A stretch of 64,000 nucleotides of DNA from Fredinandcohnia quinoae (lineage in GTDB: Bacteria; Bacillota; Bacilli; Bacillales; Bacillaceae_L), in assembly GCF_022427965.1 (NCBI RefSeq), contig NZ_JAKTTI010000014.1, positions 1-64,000 on the forward strand, given 5' to 3'. Positions 27,247-43,104 of this stretch are shown here, piece after piece. Position numbers and translations under genes: made by a program. The stretch's first letter is position 1, and every line of letters starts with the position of its first letter. The notes beneath the pieces were generated by a model. The model saw only the letters and a program-made list of their open reading frames with translations, did not search any database and was not told where the DNA came from.

Positions 27247-27610
27247 GGTTACCGGTGGGGTGCTTTTTACGCTTCGACGGGATCCATTCAGGTTCTATGG
27301 TTACCGGTGTAGCTCTTTTTTTGCTTAGATGGGATGCATTCGGGTTCTATGGTTACCGGTGGGGCGCTTTTTACGCTTCGACGGGTTCCATTCGGAGTCT
27401 ATGGTTACCGTCGAGGCATTTTTTTTGCTTCAGCGGGATCCATTCGGGCTCTATGGTTACCGATGAAGCTCTTTTTTTGCTTCGACGGGATCCATTCGGG
27501 CTCTATAGTTTCCGGTGAAGCTCTTTTTTTGTTTAGACGGGATCCATTCGGGTTCTATGGTTACCGGTGGGGCGCTTTTTACGCTTCGACGGGATCCATT
27601 GGTCTATTCT
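27247..27610. repeat. Tandem array I: seven 52-bp repeats
   Basis: Seven head-to-tail units of exactly 52 bp, typically beginning GGTTACCGGTG and ending GGGATCCATTCGGGTTCTAT, with a partial unit before them. Units differ by substitutions only, not length. The apparent ORFs across it are a by-product of the period (three units = 156 bp) and are not credible genes. Confidence 0.95.
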
Positions 27611-27624
27611 AATTACAGATGCAC

Positions 27625-27930
27625 GCGGCAGCTCGTCACGTTACCATTAACCTCTTATTTATCTTCACGCGGGAACGCGAAAACTTCTTGCGTTACCACT
27701 TACTCCTTTATTCTCTTCGCGCGGGTACGCGACAGCCCCTCACGTTTCCGCTAACCCCTTATTTATCTCCGCCCGGGCACGCGACAGCTTCTCGCGTTAC
27801 CACTAACCTCTTAATACTCTTCACGAGGGTATGCGACAACTCCTCGCGTTACCGCTATCCCTTTTTTTCTCTTCGCGCGGGCATGCAAGAGCTCCTTGCG
27901 TTACCATTTACCTCGAAATTCCCCTACACC
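27625..27930. repeat. Tandem array II: five full and one partial 52-bp repeats
   Basis: Units begin GCGACAGCTYCTCGCGTTAC and end TTCGCGCGGGTAC; each full unit is again 52 bp (starts 27625, 27677, 27729, 27781, 27833, 27885). The sequence is unlike array I although the period is identical. Lies between array I and the rnr terminator. Confidence 0.93.
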
Positions 27931-28001
27931 CCGCTCACCTCACCTTACCGCTCCCCCCCTTAATTCCATTCCCCCGGGCACGAAAACCCCTTCCACAACA
28001 C

Positions 28002-28037
28002 AAAAAGCGCATGATCTCCTCTCGGGAAACCATGCGC
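28002..28037 (-). terminator. Terminator of rnr
   Basis: On the minus strand GCGCATG ... CATGCGC followed by TTTTTGTG, just after the rnr stop. Confidence 0.88.
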
Positions 28038-28044
28038 CATCTCA

Positions 28045-30438
28045 TTATCGATTTCTCTTATTTCGATTCTTTTTCTTGTTCTTTTGCTTTGGTGCATTGT
28101 CATATTTCTTCTTTTTCTTACGAGGTTTTCGGGTTGACCATTCGCCTTCATTCGGATCATGGTTCTTCTGGTCGACAGTAGTACTACCTTTTTTATCCCC
28201 GCCCCGACTTTTTTGACCATTATCATCTTTTTTACGACGGCGGCCTTTTTCAGCACGAATGATTTTTGGTTGATCTTTCGAAAGTTTGCGGCGGCTTCCC
28301 TTCATACCGACAACCTCGAAATCGACAGAACGTTCATCTTTATTTACTTTGACAACTCGAACTGTGATTTCATCGCCGATTCGGAACACATTCCCTGTAC
28401 GCTCACCAATCATCGCATAATGGCGTTCATCATAGCGGTAATAATCATCGGTTAAGTAGCTGACATGGACAAGGCCCTCGATTGTATTTGGAAGCTCAAC
28501 GAACATTCCAAAATTCGTGACTGAGCTGATAATGCCATCGTATTCTTCGCCGATTTTATCAACCATGTATTCAGCCTTTTTCATGCTGTCTGTTTCGCGT
28601 TCAGCTTCAACAGCACGTCTTTCCATATTGGAAGAGTGCTCGGCAATGTTAGGAAGCATTTCCTTCCATTTGCTTAATGTGCTATTATCGACTTTCCCTT
28701 GAATCAAATATGTACGGATTAAGCGATGTACGATTAGATCTGGGTATCGACGAATAGGTGAAGTGAAGTGTGTATAAAAATCTGTTGATAACCCAAAGTG
28801 ACCAACGCTTTCAGGATCATATTTTGCCTGTTTCATTGAACGAAGCATGACCGTTGATACGACCATTTCCTCTGGTTTCCCTTGGACTGCTTCAATAATT
28901 TCCTGCAACGAGCGTGGATGAATTGAATTGCCAGTCCCTCTCACAAGATAACCAAAGTTCGTGATGAATTCTAAAAATCTTCTTAGCTTCTCTTCATTCG
29001 GGTCTTCGTGAATTCGGTAGATGAACGGTACATTCATCCAATGAAAATGCTCGGCAACCGTTTCATTTGCTACAAGCATAAATTCCTCAATTAGCTTTTC
29101 AGCAACTGAACGCTCGCGCAGAACAACGTCAACTGGTTTACCCTCTTCATCAACAAGTACCTTTGCTTCTTTGAAATCAAAATCGATTGCCCCACGCTTC
29201 ATCCTTTTTTCACGAAGAATTTCAGCGAGCCTTTCCATTTCTTCAAACATTGGAACAAGTGGTTCATAGCGATTTCTAAGTTCATCGTCCTTTTCAACGA
29301 GAATACTATTAACATCAGAGTATGTCATTCGTTCTGTAGTCTTAATTACACTTTGGAAGATTTCATGCTTCACAACGACTCCAGCACGGTCAATCTCCAT
29401 TTCACATGATAATGTGAGTCGATCCACTTTCGGATTTAACGAACAGATTCCATTTGAAAGACGATGTGGAATCATTGGAATAACTCTGTCTACAAGATAA
29501 ATACTCGTTCCACGGTCTGCAGCTTCCTTATCAATCGGTGAACTCTCTGTTACATAGTGAGTAACATCCGCAATATGTACTCCTAACTTGTAGTTTCCAT
29601 TTTCTAATTTCGTGACTGTAACAGCATCATCCAGGTCCTTCGCATCTGCACCATCAATTGTGACAATGACTTCATTGCGTAAATCTTTACGGTCTTGAAG
29701 GTCATTCGGATCAATTGTTTCAGGTGTGCTATTTGCTTGATCAAGAACCTCTTTAGGGAATTCTTGTGGAAGGCTGTGCTTATGAATAACAGATAGAATA
29801 TCAATACCTGGATCATTTTTATGACCAAGGATTTCAACGACTTCCCCTTCTGCACTCATGCGTCCCTCTGGATATGTAACGAGTTTTACAACTACCTTAT
29901 GTCCTTCAACAGCACCGTTTGAAGCATTCTTTGGAATAAAAATGTCATTGACAATCTTTTTATCATCGGGAATGACGAAGCCAAAGTTTTTGCTTTCGGT
30001 ATAAGTACCCACAACATTTTTAACCCCACGTTCGATAATTCGGACGATGGTCCCTTCCTTACGTTGACCAGCAGATTCACTACTTAGCCGAACGAGTACA
30101 ATGTCACCATGCATCGCATTTTTCATTTCATTTGGTGGGATAAAAACATCTTCCTGCTCTTTATCCTCAGGTATGACAAACGCAAACCCTTTTGCATGCC
30201 CCGTAAGCTTACCGCGAACTAAATTCATTTTTTCAGGCAACCCATAGCGGTTACTACGGGTACGAACGACTAAACCTTGTTCCTCCATAATAACGAGAGC
30301 CTTCACAAACTCTTTAAACTCCACCGAATCCGATATTTCAAAAACATCCTCAAGTTCCTGTACCGTTAATGGTTTATAAGCTTCTTCCTTCATAAAAGCT
30401 AATAACTTCTCTATATTTCCTTGGATTTCTTGCTCCAT
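28045..30438 (-). CDS. rnr: Ribonuclease R
   Basis: 797 residues. Order: N-terminal winged helix (1-65), cold-shock domains (about 70-215), RNB catalytic domain (about 245-575; acidic cluster [12 protein letters not shown] with the metal-binding aspartates, and HIADVTHYV), S1 domain (about 620-705), Lys/Arg-rich tail (705-797). A processive 3'-5' exoribonuclease that degrades structured RNA and acts with SmpB/tmRNA on non-stop mRNAs. 12 bp downstream of the carboxylesterase gene in the secG-est-rnr operon. Confidence 0.98.
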   Translation of the reverse strand: MEQEIQGNIEKLLAFMKEEAYKPLTVQELEDVFEISDSVEFKEFVKALVIMEEQGLVVRTRSNRYGLPEKMNLVRGKLTGHAKGFAFVIPEDKEQEDVFIPPNEMKNAMHGDIVLVRLSSESAGQRKEGTIVRIIERGVKNVVGTYTESKNFGFVIPDDKKIVNDIFIPKNASNGAVEGHKVVVKLVTYPEGRMSAEGEVVEILGHKNDPGIDILSVIHKHSLPQEFPKEVLDQANSTPETIDPNDLQDRKDLRNEVIVTIDGADAKDLDDAVTVTKLENGNYKLGVHIADVTHYVTESSPIDKEAADRGTSIYLVDRVIPMIPHRLSNGICSLNPKVDRLTLSCEMEIDRAGVVVKHEIFQSVIKTTERMTYSDVNSILVEKDDELRNRYEPLVPMFEEMERLAEILREKRMKRGAIDFDFKEAKVLVDEEGKPVDVVLRERSVAEKLIEEFMLVANETVAEHFHWMNVPFIYRIHEDPNEEKLRRFLEFITNFGYLVRGTGNSIHPRSLQEIIEAVQGKPEEMVVSTVMLRSMKQAKYDPESVGHFGLSTDFYTHFTSPIRRYPDLIVHRLIRTYLIQGKVDNSTLSKWKEMLPNIAEHSSNMERRAVEAERETDSMKKAEYMVDKIGEEYDGIISSVTNFGMFVELPNTIEGLVHVSYLTDDYYRYDERHYAMIGERTGNVFRIGDEITVRVVKVNKDERSVDFEVVGMKGSRRKLSKDQPKIIRAEKGRRRKKDDNGQKSRGGDKKGSTTVDQKNHDPNEGEWSTRKPRKKKKKYDNAPKQKNKKKNRNKRNR

Positions 30439-30450
30439 TTACTTCCCTCC

Positions 30451-31191
30451 TTACCAATCTAATTGCTCTAGAAATTCAAAAATATCCTCGTGTAATTGTT
30501 CGCGTTCTTTATCCAATGTAATGACATGTCCTGATTCTTCATACCATTTAATTTTTTTCATATCAGATTCAACTTCATTATAGATAATATTGGCACTTTC
30601 AGTATTAATCATTTTGTCATGTCGAGCCTGAACAACAAAAGTAGGTGAATAGATCATATCCACGTTTTCCCTAACATCAGCAATTAAACCTTGAAGAGCT
30701 TTTAGCGTCTTCATCGGTGTCTTTTGAAAGTCTACCATTTCTTGTTCAATTTGCTCTGGTGTTTTACCTTCGTGTTTTTTATATTCTCTCGCATAATCGA
30801 GAATACCTTGATACATGACTTCTTCACTTTTTATATACATTGGCGCACACATCGGTACAATCCCTTTTATAGGTACAGTGTATCCTAATTTCAGGGAAAA
30901 TACCCCACCAAGGGACAAACCAGCAACCGCGATTTCCTGATGTCCTCTGTCCTTTAAAAACTGATACCCGTTCATAACATCCTGCCACCAGTCCTCTGGA
31001 CCTGTATGAACAAGCTCCTCTGGTGGAACCCCATGTCCCTTATAATGCGGAGCATGACATGTGTATCCTTTCTTTTCTAAAAATCGTCCAAGCATTCTCA
31101 CATCAGCAGAATTTCCTGTAAACCCATGTAATAATAAGACTGCCCTTTCCCCACCTTCAAATGTAAAAGGTTTTGGATTGCTTATCTTCAT
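30451..31191 (-). CDS. est: Carboxylesterase (alpha/beta hydrolase)
   Basis: 246 residues. Nucleophile elbow GLSLGG (Ser near residue 94), oxyanion [11 protein letters not shown], aspartate in [10 protein letters not shown] and histidine in EESGHVIT: a complete triad. Matches the Est30/YvaK family, always found between secG and rnr in Bacillaceae; hydrolyses short-chain esters in vitro, physiological role unclear. Confidence 0.95.
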   Translation of the reverse strand: MKISNPKPFTFEGGERAVLLLHGFTGNSADVRMLGRFLEKKGYTCHAPHYKGHGVPPEELVHTGPEDWWQDVMNGYQFLKDRGHQEIAVAGLSLGGVFSLKLGYTVPIKGIVPMCAPMYIKSEEVMYQGILDYAREYKKHEGKTPEQIEQEMVDFQKTPMKTLKALQGLIADVRENVDMIYSPTFVVQARHDKMINTESANIIYNEVESDMKKIKWYEESGHVITLDKEREQLHEDIFEFLEQLDW

Positions 31192-31316
31192 GATGTAAAA
31201 CTCCTTTAATCTCTATCATTATTTGCTTATTTTATTTTATACAAACATTGCTATTGTTACAAAGTTCTAGCTTTACTCTTAGTGTGCTCTTTATTCATCC
31301 TCGGTACCAATCTAAA

Positions 31317-31352
31317 AATAAATAAAGAGCTAGACAATCAAGTGTCTAGCCC
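31317..31352 (-). terminator. Hairpin between secG and est
   Basis: Minus strand GCTAGACA-N6-TGTCTAGC followed by TCTTTATTTATTTTT; probably terminates secG partially, since est has its own ribosome site further on. Confidence 0.8.
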
Positions 31353-31364
31353 TTGCCATTATTT

Positions 31365-31598
31365 TTATAGTGAAAAATAAGATACTGCTATTGTAAGGAT
31401 AAAAAATAATACTGAAAGTACAATTGTAATACGATGCAACACTGCATCAAGTCCGCGTGCCTTTTGCTTACCGAATAACTGTTCAGCACCACCTGAGATT
31501 GCTCCTGATAGTCCAGCACTTTTACCTGATTGTAGAAGTACTATAACAATTAAGCCGATACTCACAATCACTAATAATGTTACAAGAAATATATGCAT
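31365..31598 (-). CDS. secG: Preprotein translocase subunit SecG
   Basis: 77 residues from ATG 31598 (AGGAGGTG eight bases upstream). Two membrane helices (3-23 and 54-74) separated by the conserved loop [20 protein letters not shown]. Part of the SecYEG channel. Confidence 0.97.
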   Translation of the reverse strand: MHIFLVTLLVIVSIGLIVIVLLQSGKSAGLSGAISGGAEQLFGKQKARGLDAVLHRITIVLSVLFFILTIAVSYFSL

Positions 31599-31765
31599 GA
31601 ACGACACCTCCTGAATAAACACAAATAACGTTAGTATAAATGTAACACAAAAAGAAAATCAGGACAATACCTCGTTCACATATACAATCATCCAATTTCC
31701 AAACATTCTTACATCTATTTTAGGAAGGAAATGAACATATTAATGATGAAGTATGAATGAAGGGG

Positions 31766-31900
31766 ATGAAACAACTGATCAACTGGGATTTCGATACATT
31801 TGTAAAAGAGCAAAAAAAACACAAACCAATCTACCTCGGTAACAACAGCCAAACAAAAAATGCATCAAAAAAAGATGTAGATAAGTCCAAACGTGAATAG
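31766..31900 (+). CDS. Possible 44-residue small protein
   Basis: Reads MKQLINWDFDTFVKEQKK and continues as a highly charged tail. In-frame ATG also at 31757; the AGGGG motif is poorly spaced for either. It lies opposite the secG-eno gap and shares the eno terminator. Composition is protein-like, but no family is recognised and expression signals are weak. Confidence 0.35.
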   Translation: MKQLINWDFDTFVKEQKKHKPIYLGNNSQTKNASKKDVDKSKRE

Positions 31901-31912
31901 TGTAAGGAACGC

Positions 31913-31944
31913 AAAAAGCGACAGGCCCTTAGGCTTGTCGCTTT
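31913..31944. terminator. Terminator of the glycolytic operon (eno)
   Basis: AAAGCGACAGGCC / GGCTTGTCGCTTT stem with A- and T-rich flanks; works on both strands, mainly for eno on the minus strand. Confidence 0.92.
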
Positions 31945-31957
31945 CTCATGTGTATAA

Positions 31958-33268
<1,311 letters not shown>

Positions 33269-33346
33269 TCACACTTTATATATTATTTCACATTTTCGAG
33301 TTTAATTGTTAGTTAAAACCTAAAACTTTCATAATTGGAGCACGTT

Positions 33347-35660
<2,314 letters not shown>

Positions 35661-35688
35661 TCAACATCTATGATATACATACTAGAAC

Positions 35689-36873
35689 TTATTTATTGTT
35701 TAAAGCTACTACTCCAGGTAATTCCTTACCTTCCATAAACTCAAGTGATGCTCCTCCACCAGTTGAGATATGACTCATTTTTTCAGCTAAGCCAAATTTC
35801 TCAACTGCAGCTGCAGAATCTCCTCCACCGATAACTGAATAAGTATCCTTCGCATCAGCTAGGGCTTCAGCTACAGCTTTTGTACCATTTGCGAATGCAT
35901 CTAATTCAAATACACCCATTGGTCCATTCCAGATAACCAATTTTGAATTTAATATTACATCTCTGTACATTTCTGCTGTCTTCGGACCAATATCAAGTGC
36001 TTCCCAATCGCTTGGAATTTCTTCTATTGAAACAACCTTCTTATTTGCATCATTTGAAAAATCATCTGCAACCATAACATCAACAGGCATATAGAAATTA
36101 ACGCCCTTTTCTTTTGCTTTGTTCATGAATTGATTCGCAAGATCAATTTTATCTTCCTCTAAAAGGGATTTTCCAACCTCATGACCTTGTGCTTTTACAA
36201 ATGTATAAGCAAGACCACCACCAATAATTAGGTTATCCACTTTTTCTAGTAGATTCTCGATAACACCAATCTTGTCTTTTACCTTTGCACCACCAATTAT
36301 TGCAGTGAATGGACGTTCTGGATTCGAAAGTGCCTTTCCTAAAACTTCGAGTTCCTTCTCCATTAAAAAGCCAGCTACAGCTGGGATATGCTCTGCGATA
36401 CCTGCTGTAGAAGCATGTGCACGGTGTGCAGCTCCGAAAGCATCATTCACATAAATATCTGCTAAATCTGCAAACTTTCGTGATAGTTCAGCATCATTTT
36501 TCTCTTCTCCAGGGTAGAAACGAACATTTTCTAGAAGAAGGACATCACCATTAGACATTTTTGCGATTGCCTGCTCTACATCGCTGCCATATGCTTCATT
36601 TGTTTTTTGAACTTCTTTTCCTAGATGTTCGCCTAAACGTTTCGCAACAGGATCTAAGCGAAGCTCTTCAACAGCTTGACCTTTTGGTCGTCCTAGATGG
36701 CTAGCTAATATGACTTTTGCACCTTGCTCACATAAATATTGGATCGTTGGTAATGCTGCACGAATACGAGTATCATCTGTTACTTGCCCACCTTGCATTG
36801 GCACATTAAAATCAACTCGACAAAAAACTCGCTTGCCTTTCACATCAATATCCTTCACTGACTTCTTATTCAT
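35689..36873 (-). CDS. pgk: Phosphoglycerate kinase
   Basis: 394 residues from ATG 36873 (GGAGGCC site). RVDFNVPM near the N terminus, [10 protein letters not shown], and the C-terminal [13 protein letters not shown] nucleotide loop. First ATP-forming step of glycolysis. Confidence 0.99.
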   Translation of the reverse strand: MNKKSVKDIDVKGKRVFCRVDFNVPMQGGQVTDDTRIRAALPTIQYLCEQGAKVILASHLGRPKGQAVEELRLDPVAKRLGEHLGKEVQKTNEAYGSDVEQAIAKMSNGDVLLLENVRFYPGEEKNDAELSRKFADLADIYVNDAFGAAHRAHASTAGIAEHIPAVAGFLMEKELEVLGKALSNPERPFTAIIGGAKVKDKIGVIENLLEKVDNLIIGGGLAYTFVKAQGHEVGKSLLEEDKIDLANQFMNKAKEKGVNFYMPVDVMVADDFSNDANKKVVSIEEIPSDWEALDIGPKTAEMYRDVILNSKLVIWNGPMGVFELDAFANGTKAVAEALADAKDTYSVIGGGDSAAAVEKFGLAEKMSHISTGGGASLEFMEGKELPGVVALNNK

Positions 36874-36911
36874 TGAAAAGGCCTCCATTCACTAAATAAT
36901 TTGTTATCCAC

Positions 36912-36962
36912 AATGGTGTCTGTCACCATTCTATGTAAAAAGGAAGGGAAAACTCCCTTCCC
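36912..36962 (-). terminator. Hairpins between gap and pgk
   Basis: Two stems: AATGGTG-TCTGT-CACCATT (36912-36930) and, promoter-proximal on the minus strand, GGAAGGGA-GTTT-TCCCTTCC followed by TTTTTAC (to 36936). The latter looks like an intra-operon attenuating terminator, consistent with gap being more abundant than downstream genes in Bacillus. Confidence 0.8.
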
Positions 36963-36980
36963 CACTTTTTCTGTTATCTA

Positions 36981-39051
<2,071 letters not shown>

Positions 39052-39077
39052 CAACATTTCCCCTTTTTTTACCATAA

Positions 39078-39116
39078 GGGACTTTTATCGTCCCGCTGTG
39101 ACATATTGTGTCCCAC
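39078..39116 (-). promoter_or_regulatory. CggR operator
   Basis: On the minus strand, repeated GGGAC blocks (GTGGGACACAATATGTCACA and then GCGGGACGATAAAAGTCCC) match the layout of the B. subtilis CggR operator as I recall it. It is placed immediately upstream of cggR. Confidence 0.85.
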
Positions 39117-39209
39117 TCATAGTAAAAAAAAACAAACTCCGTTAAAAATGGTGTTGTTACGTCACGTTACACATCTATTTTAACAGGAGTAGTTCATTTA
39201 ATCAATCAT

Positions 39210-39464
39210 TTAACCGCCTATTTTTTCAAGCAAACGCTTTCTTAACGTTTCTTTTTCAATTATTCCATACTGTACCTCTTCCCCATCAATTTCGATGACA
39301 GGGATCATGATTTGATATTTTTCTAATAGCTGATCATCTTTATAAATATCTACTTCTCTGATTTCTAAAGGAATTTCATCATTAATTTCTTCCAACACTT
39401 TTTTTGCCTTCATACATAGTGGGCAATCAAGCTTTGAATACATAATTACATTTACCTTATCCAA
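39210..39464 (-). CDS. Glutaredoxin/thioredoxin-like small protein
   Basis: 84 residues with a TTG start nine bases after AGGAAG. Thioredoxin fold with redox motif CPLC near the N terminus (MYSKLDCPLCMKAKKVL) and cis-Pro region (IMIPVIEIDGEEV). Sits 18 bp after rpoN and is probably co-transcribed. Confidence 0.88.
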   Translation of the reverse strand: MDKVNVIMYSKLDCPLCMKAKKVLEEINDEIPLEIREVDIYKDDQLLEKYQIMIPVIEIDGEEVQYGIIEKETLRKRLLEKIGG

Positions 39465-39482
39465 ACAAAAAGCACTTCCTAT

Positions 39483-40796
39483 CTATTTTTCATACCTTTT
39501 ACGCTTAGAAGATGAAGGTATTTTTAATTGATCACGATATTTTGCAATTGTACGTCTTGATACAAGGATACCATGATTCAGTTGCATTATACCGACAATC
39601 TCCTGGTCTGACAAAGGCTTATGTTTATTTTCCTCGTCAATTAGTTGTTTTAAAATGGTTCTAACTTGCAAAGACGACATATCTGAATCCCCTGTTGTTT
39701 GGATATTTCGACTGAAAAAATGCTTCATTTCAAATATTCCAAAAGGAGTTTGAACAAATTTATCTTTTGTAGCCCTACTAACCGTTGATTCGTGGATTCC
39801 CAATGTATCCGCCACTTCACTCATTGTTAACGGTTTCAAAAAATTGGGTCCTTTGAGAAAAAAATCAAGCTGCTTTAATACAATCTCATTCATGACATTT
39901 TTTAAAGTTTGTTTTCGTTGATCAATGCTTTTCATTATCCACTGACATTGTTCAACCTTTTCCTGTAAATAAGACTTAATACCTGGATCCTGTTCATTGA
40001 TAAAATGGTTATAATACTGAAGATTCAATGAAACCTTTGGTAAATAATCATCCTGAAGCAAAATCTGGACAGTACCATTTTCAACCTGAATTTCAATTTC
40101 AGGAATAATATAAGAAGGCTCATTTCCTTGAAATAATGCACCTGGTCTTGGTTGTAATGTTTGGATGAGGTCGTACACATGCTGTATATCACTCAATTTC
40201 ACATCCACTATTCGACTGATTTCTTTCCATGACTTATCAGCAAATAACAGGAAATGCTGTCCAATAATTTCCTCAGCCAATACATTGCGCTCAGATAGAT
40301 TCTTTAATTGTAACAGTAAACATTCCTGTAAACTTCTAGCCCCTACACCAATCGGGTCAAGCTTTTGAATAAATGAAAGTGATTTTTCAATGATGCTTAC
40401 GTCAACATTTAGTTCTTCTGCAATTTCCTCTTCTGCAAAATAGAAATATCCATTTTCATCTAATAATTGGATCATATATTCAATTATTGCTTTATCTTTC
40501 GAACTTAATTGAACATATGTTAGTTGGGCAAGTAAGTGTTGGTATAAAGAAATATCATTTTTTTCGATATAGTCGATTGGATTCGTATATGATTCACCTG
40601 TAACTTTTGAGATTTTTCGAGTTCTACTAAATTCATTTTGTTTGAGCTCAATGAGGGGGTTCTCTACTGATTGTTCTTCGAGAAACTTTGTCAAATCCAA
40701 CGATGAATATTGAAGTAGCGTGATTGCCTGGGTTAATTCTTTTGTCATTACAAGTTTTAATGTTTGCTGTTGAAATAAACCTGTATTGAGATTCAT
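39483..40796 (-). CDS. rpoN: RNA polymerase sigma-54 factor (SigL)
   Basis: 437 residues. N-terminal Gln/Leu-rich activator region (LFQQQTLKLVMTKELTQAITLLQYS), core-binding middle, HTH (LTMSEVADTLGIHESTVSRA) and the C-terminal RpoN box, here ISRRTIAKYR-like (VSRRTIAKYRDQL). Recognises -24/-12 promoters, five of which occur at 49.9-58.2 kb together with an activator of the right type. Confidence 0.98.
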   Translation of the reverse strand: MNLNTGLFQQQTLKLVMTKELTQAITLLQYSSLDLTKFLEEQSVENPLIELKQNEFSRTRKISKVTGESYTNPIDYIEKNDISLYQHLLAQLTYVQLSSKDKAIIEYMIQLLDENGYFYFAEEEIAEELNVDVSIIEKSLSFIQKLDPIGVGARSLQECLLLQLKNLSERNVLAEEIIGQHFLLFADKSWKEISRIVDVKLSDIQHVYDLIQTLQPRPGALFQGNEPSYIIPEIEIQVENGTVQILLQDDYLPKVSLNLQYYNHFINEQDPGIKSYLQEKVEQCQWIMKSIDQRKQTLKNVMNEIVLKQLDFFLKGPNFLKPLTMSEVADTLGIHESTVSRATKDKFVQTPFGIFEMKHFFSRNIQTTGDSDMSSLQVRTILKQLIDEENKHKPLSDQEIVGIMQLNHGILVSRRTIAKYRDQLKIPSSSKRKRYEK

Positions 40797-40952
40797 CTAG
40801 ACTCCTCCTTTCCCCTTTCTTCTTATTTTACAACAACCTTTCGCTTTGTTGTATGAAAAAATGGTGGAAAGATCGTCCTTTTTTCTCTTGTAAAATTTAG
40901 CATACATATAAATTACCATTTGATTGAAATCTACATATAAGAGGTGAGTAAT

Positions 40953-41132
40953 GTGAAAAAAGACGAAATTAAATACACGGGGCCGCTTACGGGGACACTT
41001 AGTGAAGCAAAGGAAAAGGCAAATTCTTCAGAGGAATATTCACAGGAGTTTGAAGCTATACAGCAAATGTGGAGCGTTAACCCGGTAGATGAAAGTGTTT
41101 ATGATGGGACATTAGGGTATAAGGATAATTAA
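40953..41132 (+). CDS. Small hypothetical acidic protein
   Basis: 59 residues from GTG 40953, preceded by AAGAGGTGAG; the GTG at 40944 lies within that site. Sequence DEIKYTGPLTGTLSEAKEKA; no membrane segment. I do not recognise it. Located upstream of a DUF4352 gene, 34 bp away. Confidence 0.6.
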   Translation: MKKDEIKYTGPLTGTLSEAKEKANSSEEYSQEFEAIQQMWSVNPVDESVYDGTLGYKDN

Positions 41133-41166
41133 TCTTAATGGAGCTTAAATTATGGGGGGAATGAAG

Positions 41167-41790
41167 ATGGCAAATGATAAAATAAAAAAACCGTTTTATA
41201 AAAGATGGTGGTTTTGGCTTATTGTGATTATTATCATTATTGCGTTAGCAACTGGCGGTGGTGATGATGAAAAAGTAGAGCAGAAAAATGATGATGTAGT
41301 TACAGATAATAATAATAATAATGATAATGATAAAACTAAAGAGGAACCTAAAGAAGAAGAAAAAAAGGCATTCGGTATTGGTGAGGAAGTAAAAGTCGGA
41401 GATATGGTTTATACCATAAACAAAAAAACAACTGCCGATCAGGTTGGACCATCCGCTCTCCCTGAAAAGGCAACTGGTAAATTTATCGTTCTTGATGTAA
41501 CACTTAAAAACAATGGAAATGAAGCAGTTACTGTTGATTCGAGCTTTTTTAAATTATTGCGCGGTGAAAAAACATATGAGTCAGACTCGATGGCGAGTAT
41601 GTCTGCAAACCAAGGGGAGAATGGAACAATTGAAAACAGTTTCTTGCTCCAAGAATTAAATCCTGACTCAGTACTTTCAGGAAGGGTAGTGTTCGATGTC
41701 GCCCCAGAAGTTGCAGATGCGACTGATTTACAAGTACAAGTTCAAACTGGACTTTTTGGTACTGAAACTGAAGTCATAAATCTCCAATAA
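41167..41790 (+). CDS. DUF4352 membrane-anchored protein
   Basis: 207 residues from ATG 41167 (GGGGGG seven bases upstream). An N-terminal membrane helix (WWFWLIVIIIIIALA) is followed by an Asn/Asp/Glu/Lys linker and an extracellular immunoglobulin-like DUF4352 domain (about 75-205). That domain has the family pattern KFIVLDVTLKNNGNEAVTVD and SGRVVFDV. Function unknown; such domains occur in exported stress or antigenic proteins. Confidence 0.85.
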   Translation: MANDKIKKPFYKRWWFWLIVIIIIIALATGGGDDEKVEQKNDDVVTDNNNNNDNDKTKEEPKEEEKKAFGIGEEVKVGDMVYTINKKTTADQVGPSALPEKATGKFIVLDVTLKNNGNEAVTVDSSFFKLLRGEKTYESDSMASMSANQGENGTIENSFLLQELNPDSVLSGRVVFDVAPEVADATDLQVQVQTGLFGTETEVINLQ

Positions 41791-41796
41791 AGTATT

Positions 41797-41840
41797 AAAA
41801 AAACCAATATCCCCGTATATAATGGGGATATTGGTTTTTT
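41797..41840. terminator. Strong bidirectional terminator
   Basis: Perfect 17-bp stem AAAAAACCAATATCCCC / GGGGATATTGGTTTTTT with a 9-nt loop. Confidence 0.97.
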
Positions 41841-41859
41841 CATTAATCGAATTTATTAA

Positions 41860-41931
41860 CGCCCTCGGCAGGATTTGAACCCACGATAAGAGAACCGGAA
41901 TCTCTTGTGCTATCCACTACACTACGAGGGC
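41860..41931 (-). tRNA. tRNA-Arg (anticodon CCG)
   Basis: Minus-strand cloverleaf of 72 nt: acceptor GCCCTCG / CGAGGGC, D arm, anticodon stem AGAGA / TCTCT with loop TTCCGGT (CCG), T arm with TTCAAAT. CCA is not encoded. In B. subtilis a tRNA-Arg also lies upstream of clpP. Confidence 0.96.
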
Positions 41932-42087
41932 ATGGTCAAAATTGAATGCATTTATCATTATATGTGAGAAAACTACTGAATGCAAGAGCTTATTATGTTT
42001 AAAATCATTAAAAAAGGGTATGATGTTTAGGTGGTAACGTACATAATCATTGCTTAAATATAATATATTTTAAGCAGAGTGTTTTTG

Positions 42088-42117
42088 TTTGACCTTTATT
42101 GACCTTAATTGTATGAT
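42088..42117 (+). promoter_or_regulatory. clpP sigma-A promoter with CtsR box
   Basis: The heptad direct repeat TTTGACC-TTT-ATTGACC (42088-42104) matches the CtsR operator (reverse of GGTCAAA-N3-GGTCAAA). Its TTGACC doubles as -35, followed by 17 bp and the -10 TATGAT at 42112. Confidence 0.9.
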
Positions 42118-42157
42118 AAATACTAGGTAATCAATTCGTATTAAGGAGGAACATAGA

Positions 42158-42745
42158 ATGAATTTAATCCCTACAGTAATTGAACAAACAAATCGCGGTG
42201 AGCGCGCATACGATATTTACTCACGTCTGTTAAAAGACCGTATTATTATGCTAGGCAGCGCAATTGATGATAACGTAGCAAACTCAATCGTTTCCCAATT
42301 ATTATTTTTAGCAGCTGAAGATCCAGAAAAGGATATTTCTTTATACATTAATAGCCCAGGAGGATCGATCACAGCTGGAATGGCGATTTACGATACGATG
42401 CAATTCATCAAACCTAAAGTTTCTACAATTTGTATTGGTATGGCTGCATCAATGGGAGCTTTCCTTCTAGCAGCTGGTGAAAAAGGAAAACGATTTGCTT
42501 TACCGAATAGTGAAGTAATGATTCACCAACCACTTGGTGGTGCTCAAGGTCAAGCTACTGAGATTGAAATTGCAGCAAAACGTATTCTTTTCTTACGTGA
42601 TAAGCTCAACAAAATTTTGGCTGACCGTACAGGTCAACCATTAGAGGTTATTGAACGCGACACTGATCGTGATAATTTCATGACAGCTGAAAAAGCACTT
42701 GAATATGGATTAATTGACAAAGTAATGACACCACAAGATAAATAA
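42158..42745 (+). CDS. clpP: ATP-dependent Clp protease proteolytic subunit
   Basis: 195 residues. Catalytic Ser in [14 protein letters not shown], His in VMIHQPLGG and a downstream Asp. Forms the 14-subunit chamber used with ClpC/ClpX/ClpE. CtsR-controlled from the sequence upstream. Confidence 0.99.
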   Translation: MNLIPTVIEQTNRGERAYDIYSRLLKDRIIMLGSAIDDNVANSIVSQLLFLAAEDPEKDISLYINSPGGSITAGMAIYDTMQFIKPKVSTICIGMAASMGAFLLAAGEKGKRFALPNSEVMIHQPLGGAQGQATEIEIAAKRILFLRDKLNKILADRTGQPLEVIERDTDRDNFMTAEKALEYGLIDKVMTPQDK

Positions 42746-42751
42746 AATAAT

Positions 42752-42784
42752 AAAACCTCTCACTTAAATGAGTGAGAGGTTTTT
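42752..42784. terminator. Bidirectional terminator between clpP and crh
   Basis: AAAACCTCTCACT / AGTGAGAGGTTTT stem; serves both convergent genes. Confidence 0.95.
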
Positions 42785-42785
42785 A

Positions 42786-43043
42786 TTATGACTCTTTTTG
42801 GACGAATGTAGCCAGTGCTTCAACTGCTTCCTTTTCATCATGGCCTTCTGCTATTAGGTTAACTAATGAACCTGAACTTAAAGCTAAGCTCATTAATCCC
42901 ATGATGCTCTTTGCATTCACTTTTTTTCCATCCTTCTCTAAAAATATATCCGCTGCAAATCGATTTGCTTCCTGTACAAATAATGCGGCTGGACGTGCTT
43001 GCAATCCGGTTTTCAATACGATTTCAACCTGTTTCTCAACCAT
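42786..43043 (-). CDS. crh: HPr-like catabolite repression protein Crh
   Basis: 85 residues. HPr fold, but the phosphotransfer His15 is Gln (KTGLQARPAA), while Ser46 (KSIMGLM) is kept: the signature of Crh, which is phosphorylated only by HPr kinase and co-activates CcpA. Downstream of whiA as in B. subtilis. Confidence 0.97.
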   Translation of the reverse strand: MVEKQVEIVLKTGLQARPAALFVQEANRFAADIFLEKDGKKVNAKSIMGLMSLALSSGSLVNLIAEGHDEKEAVEALATFVQKES

Positions 43044-43104
43044 GTTATTTCCTCCTCAATTGACTTTTTGTTTAAATAATTATGATAGCGCTTTTAAAGA
43101 AAAC

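Noticed and set aside
27247-27930. CRISPR array
   Set aside because: There are no distinct spacers between constant repeats; the whole 52-bp unit repeats with substitutions, and no cas genes are near.
27255-28216. Several overlapping 79-116-residue plus-strand ORFs
   Set aside because: They follow the 52-bp repeats (period not divisible by three, few stops) and lack ribosome sites and family resemblance.
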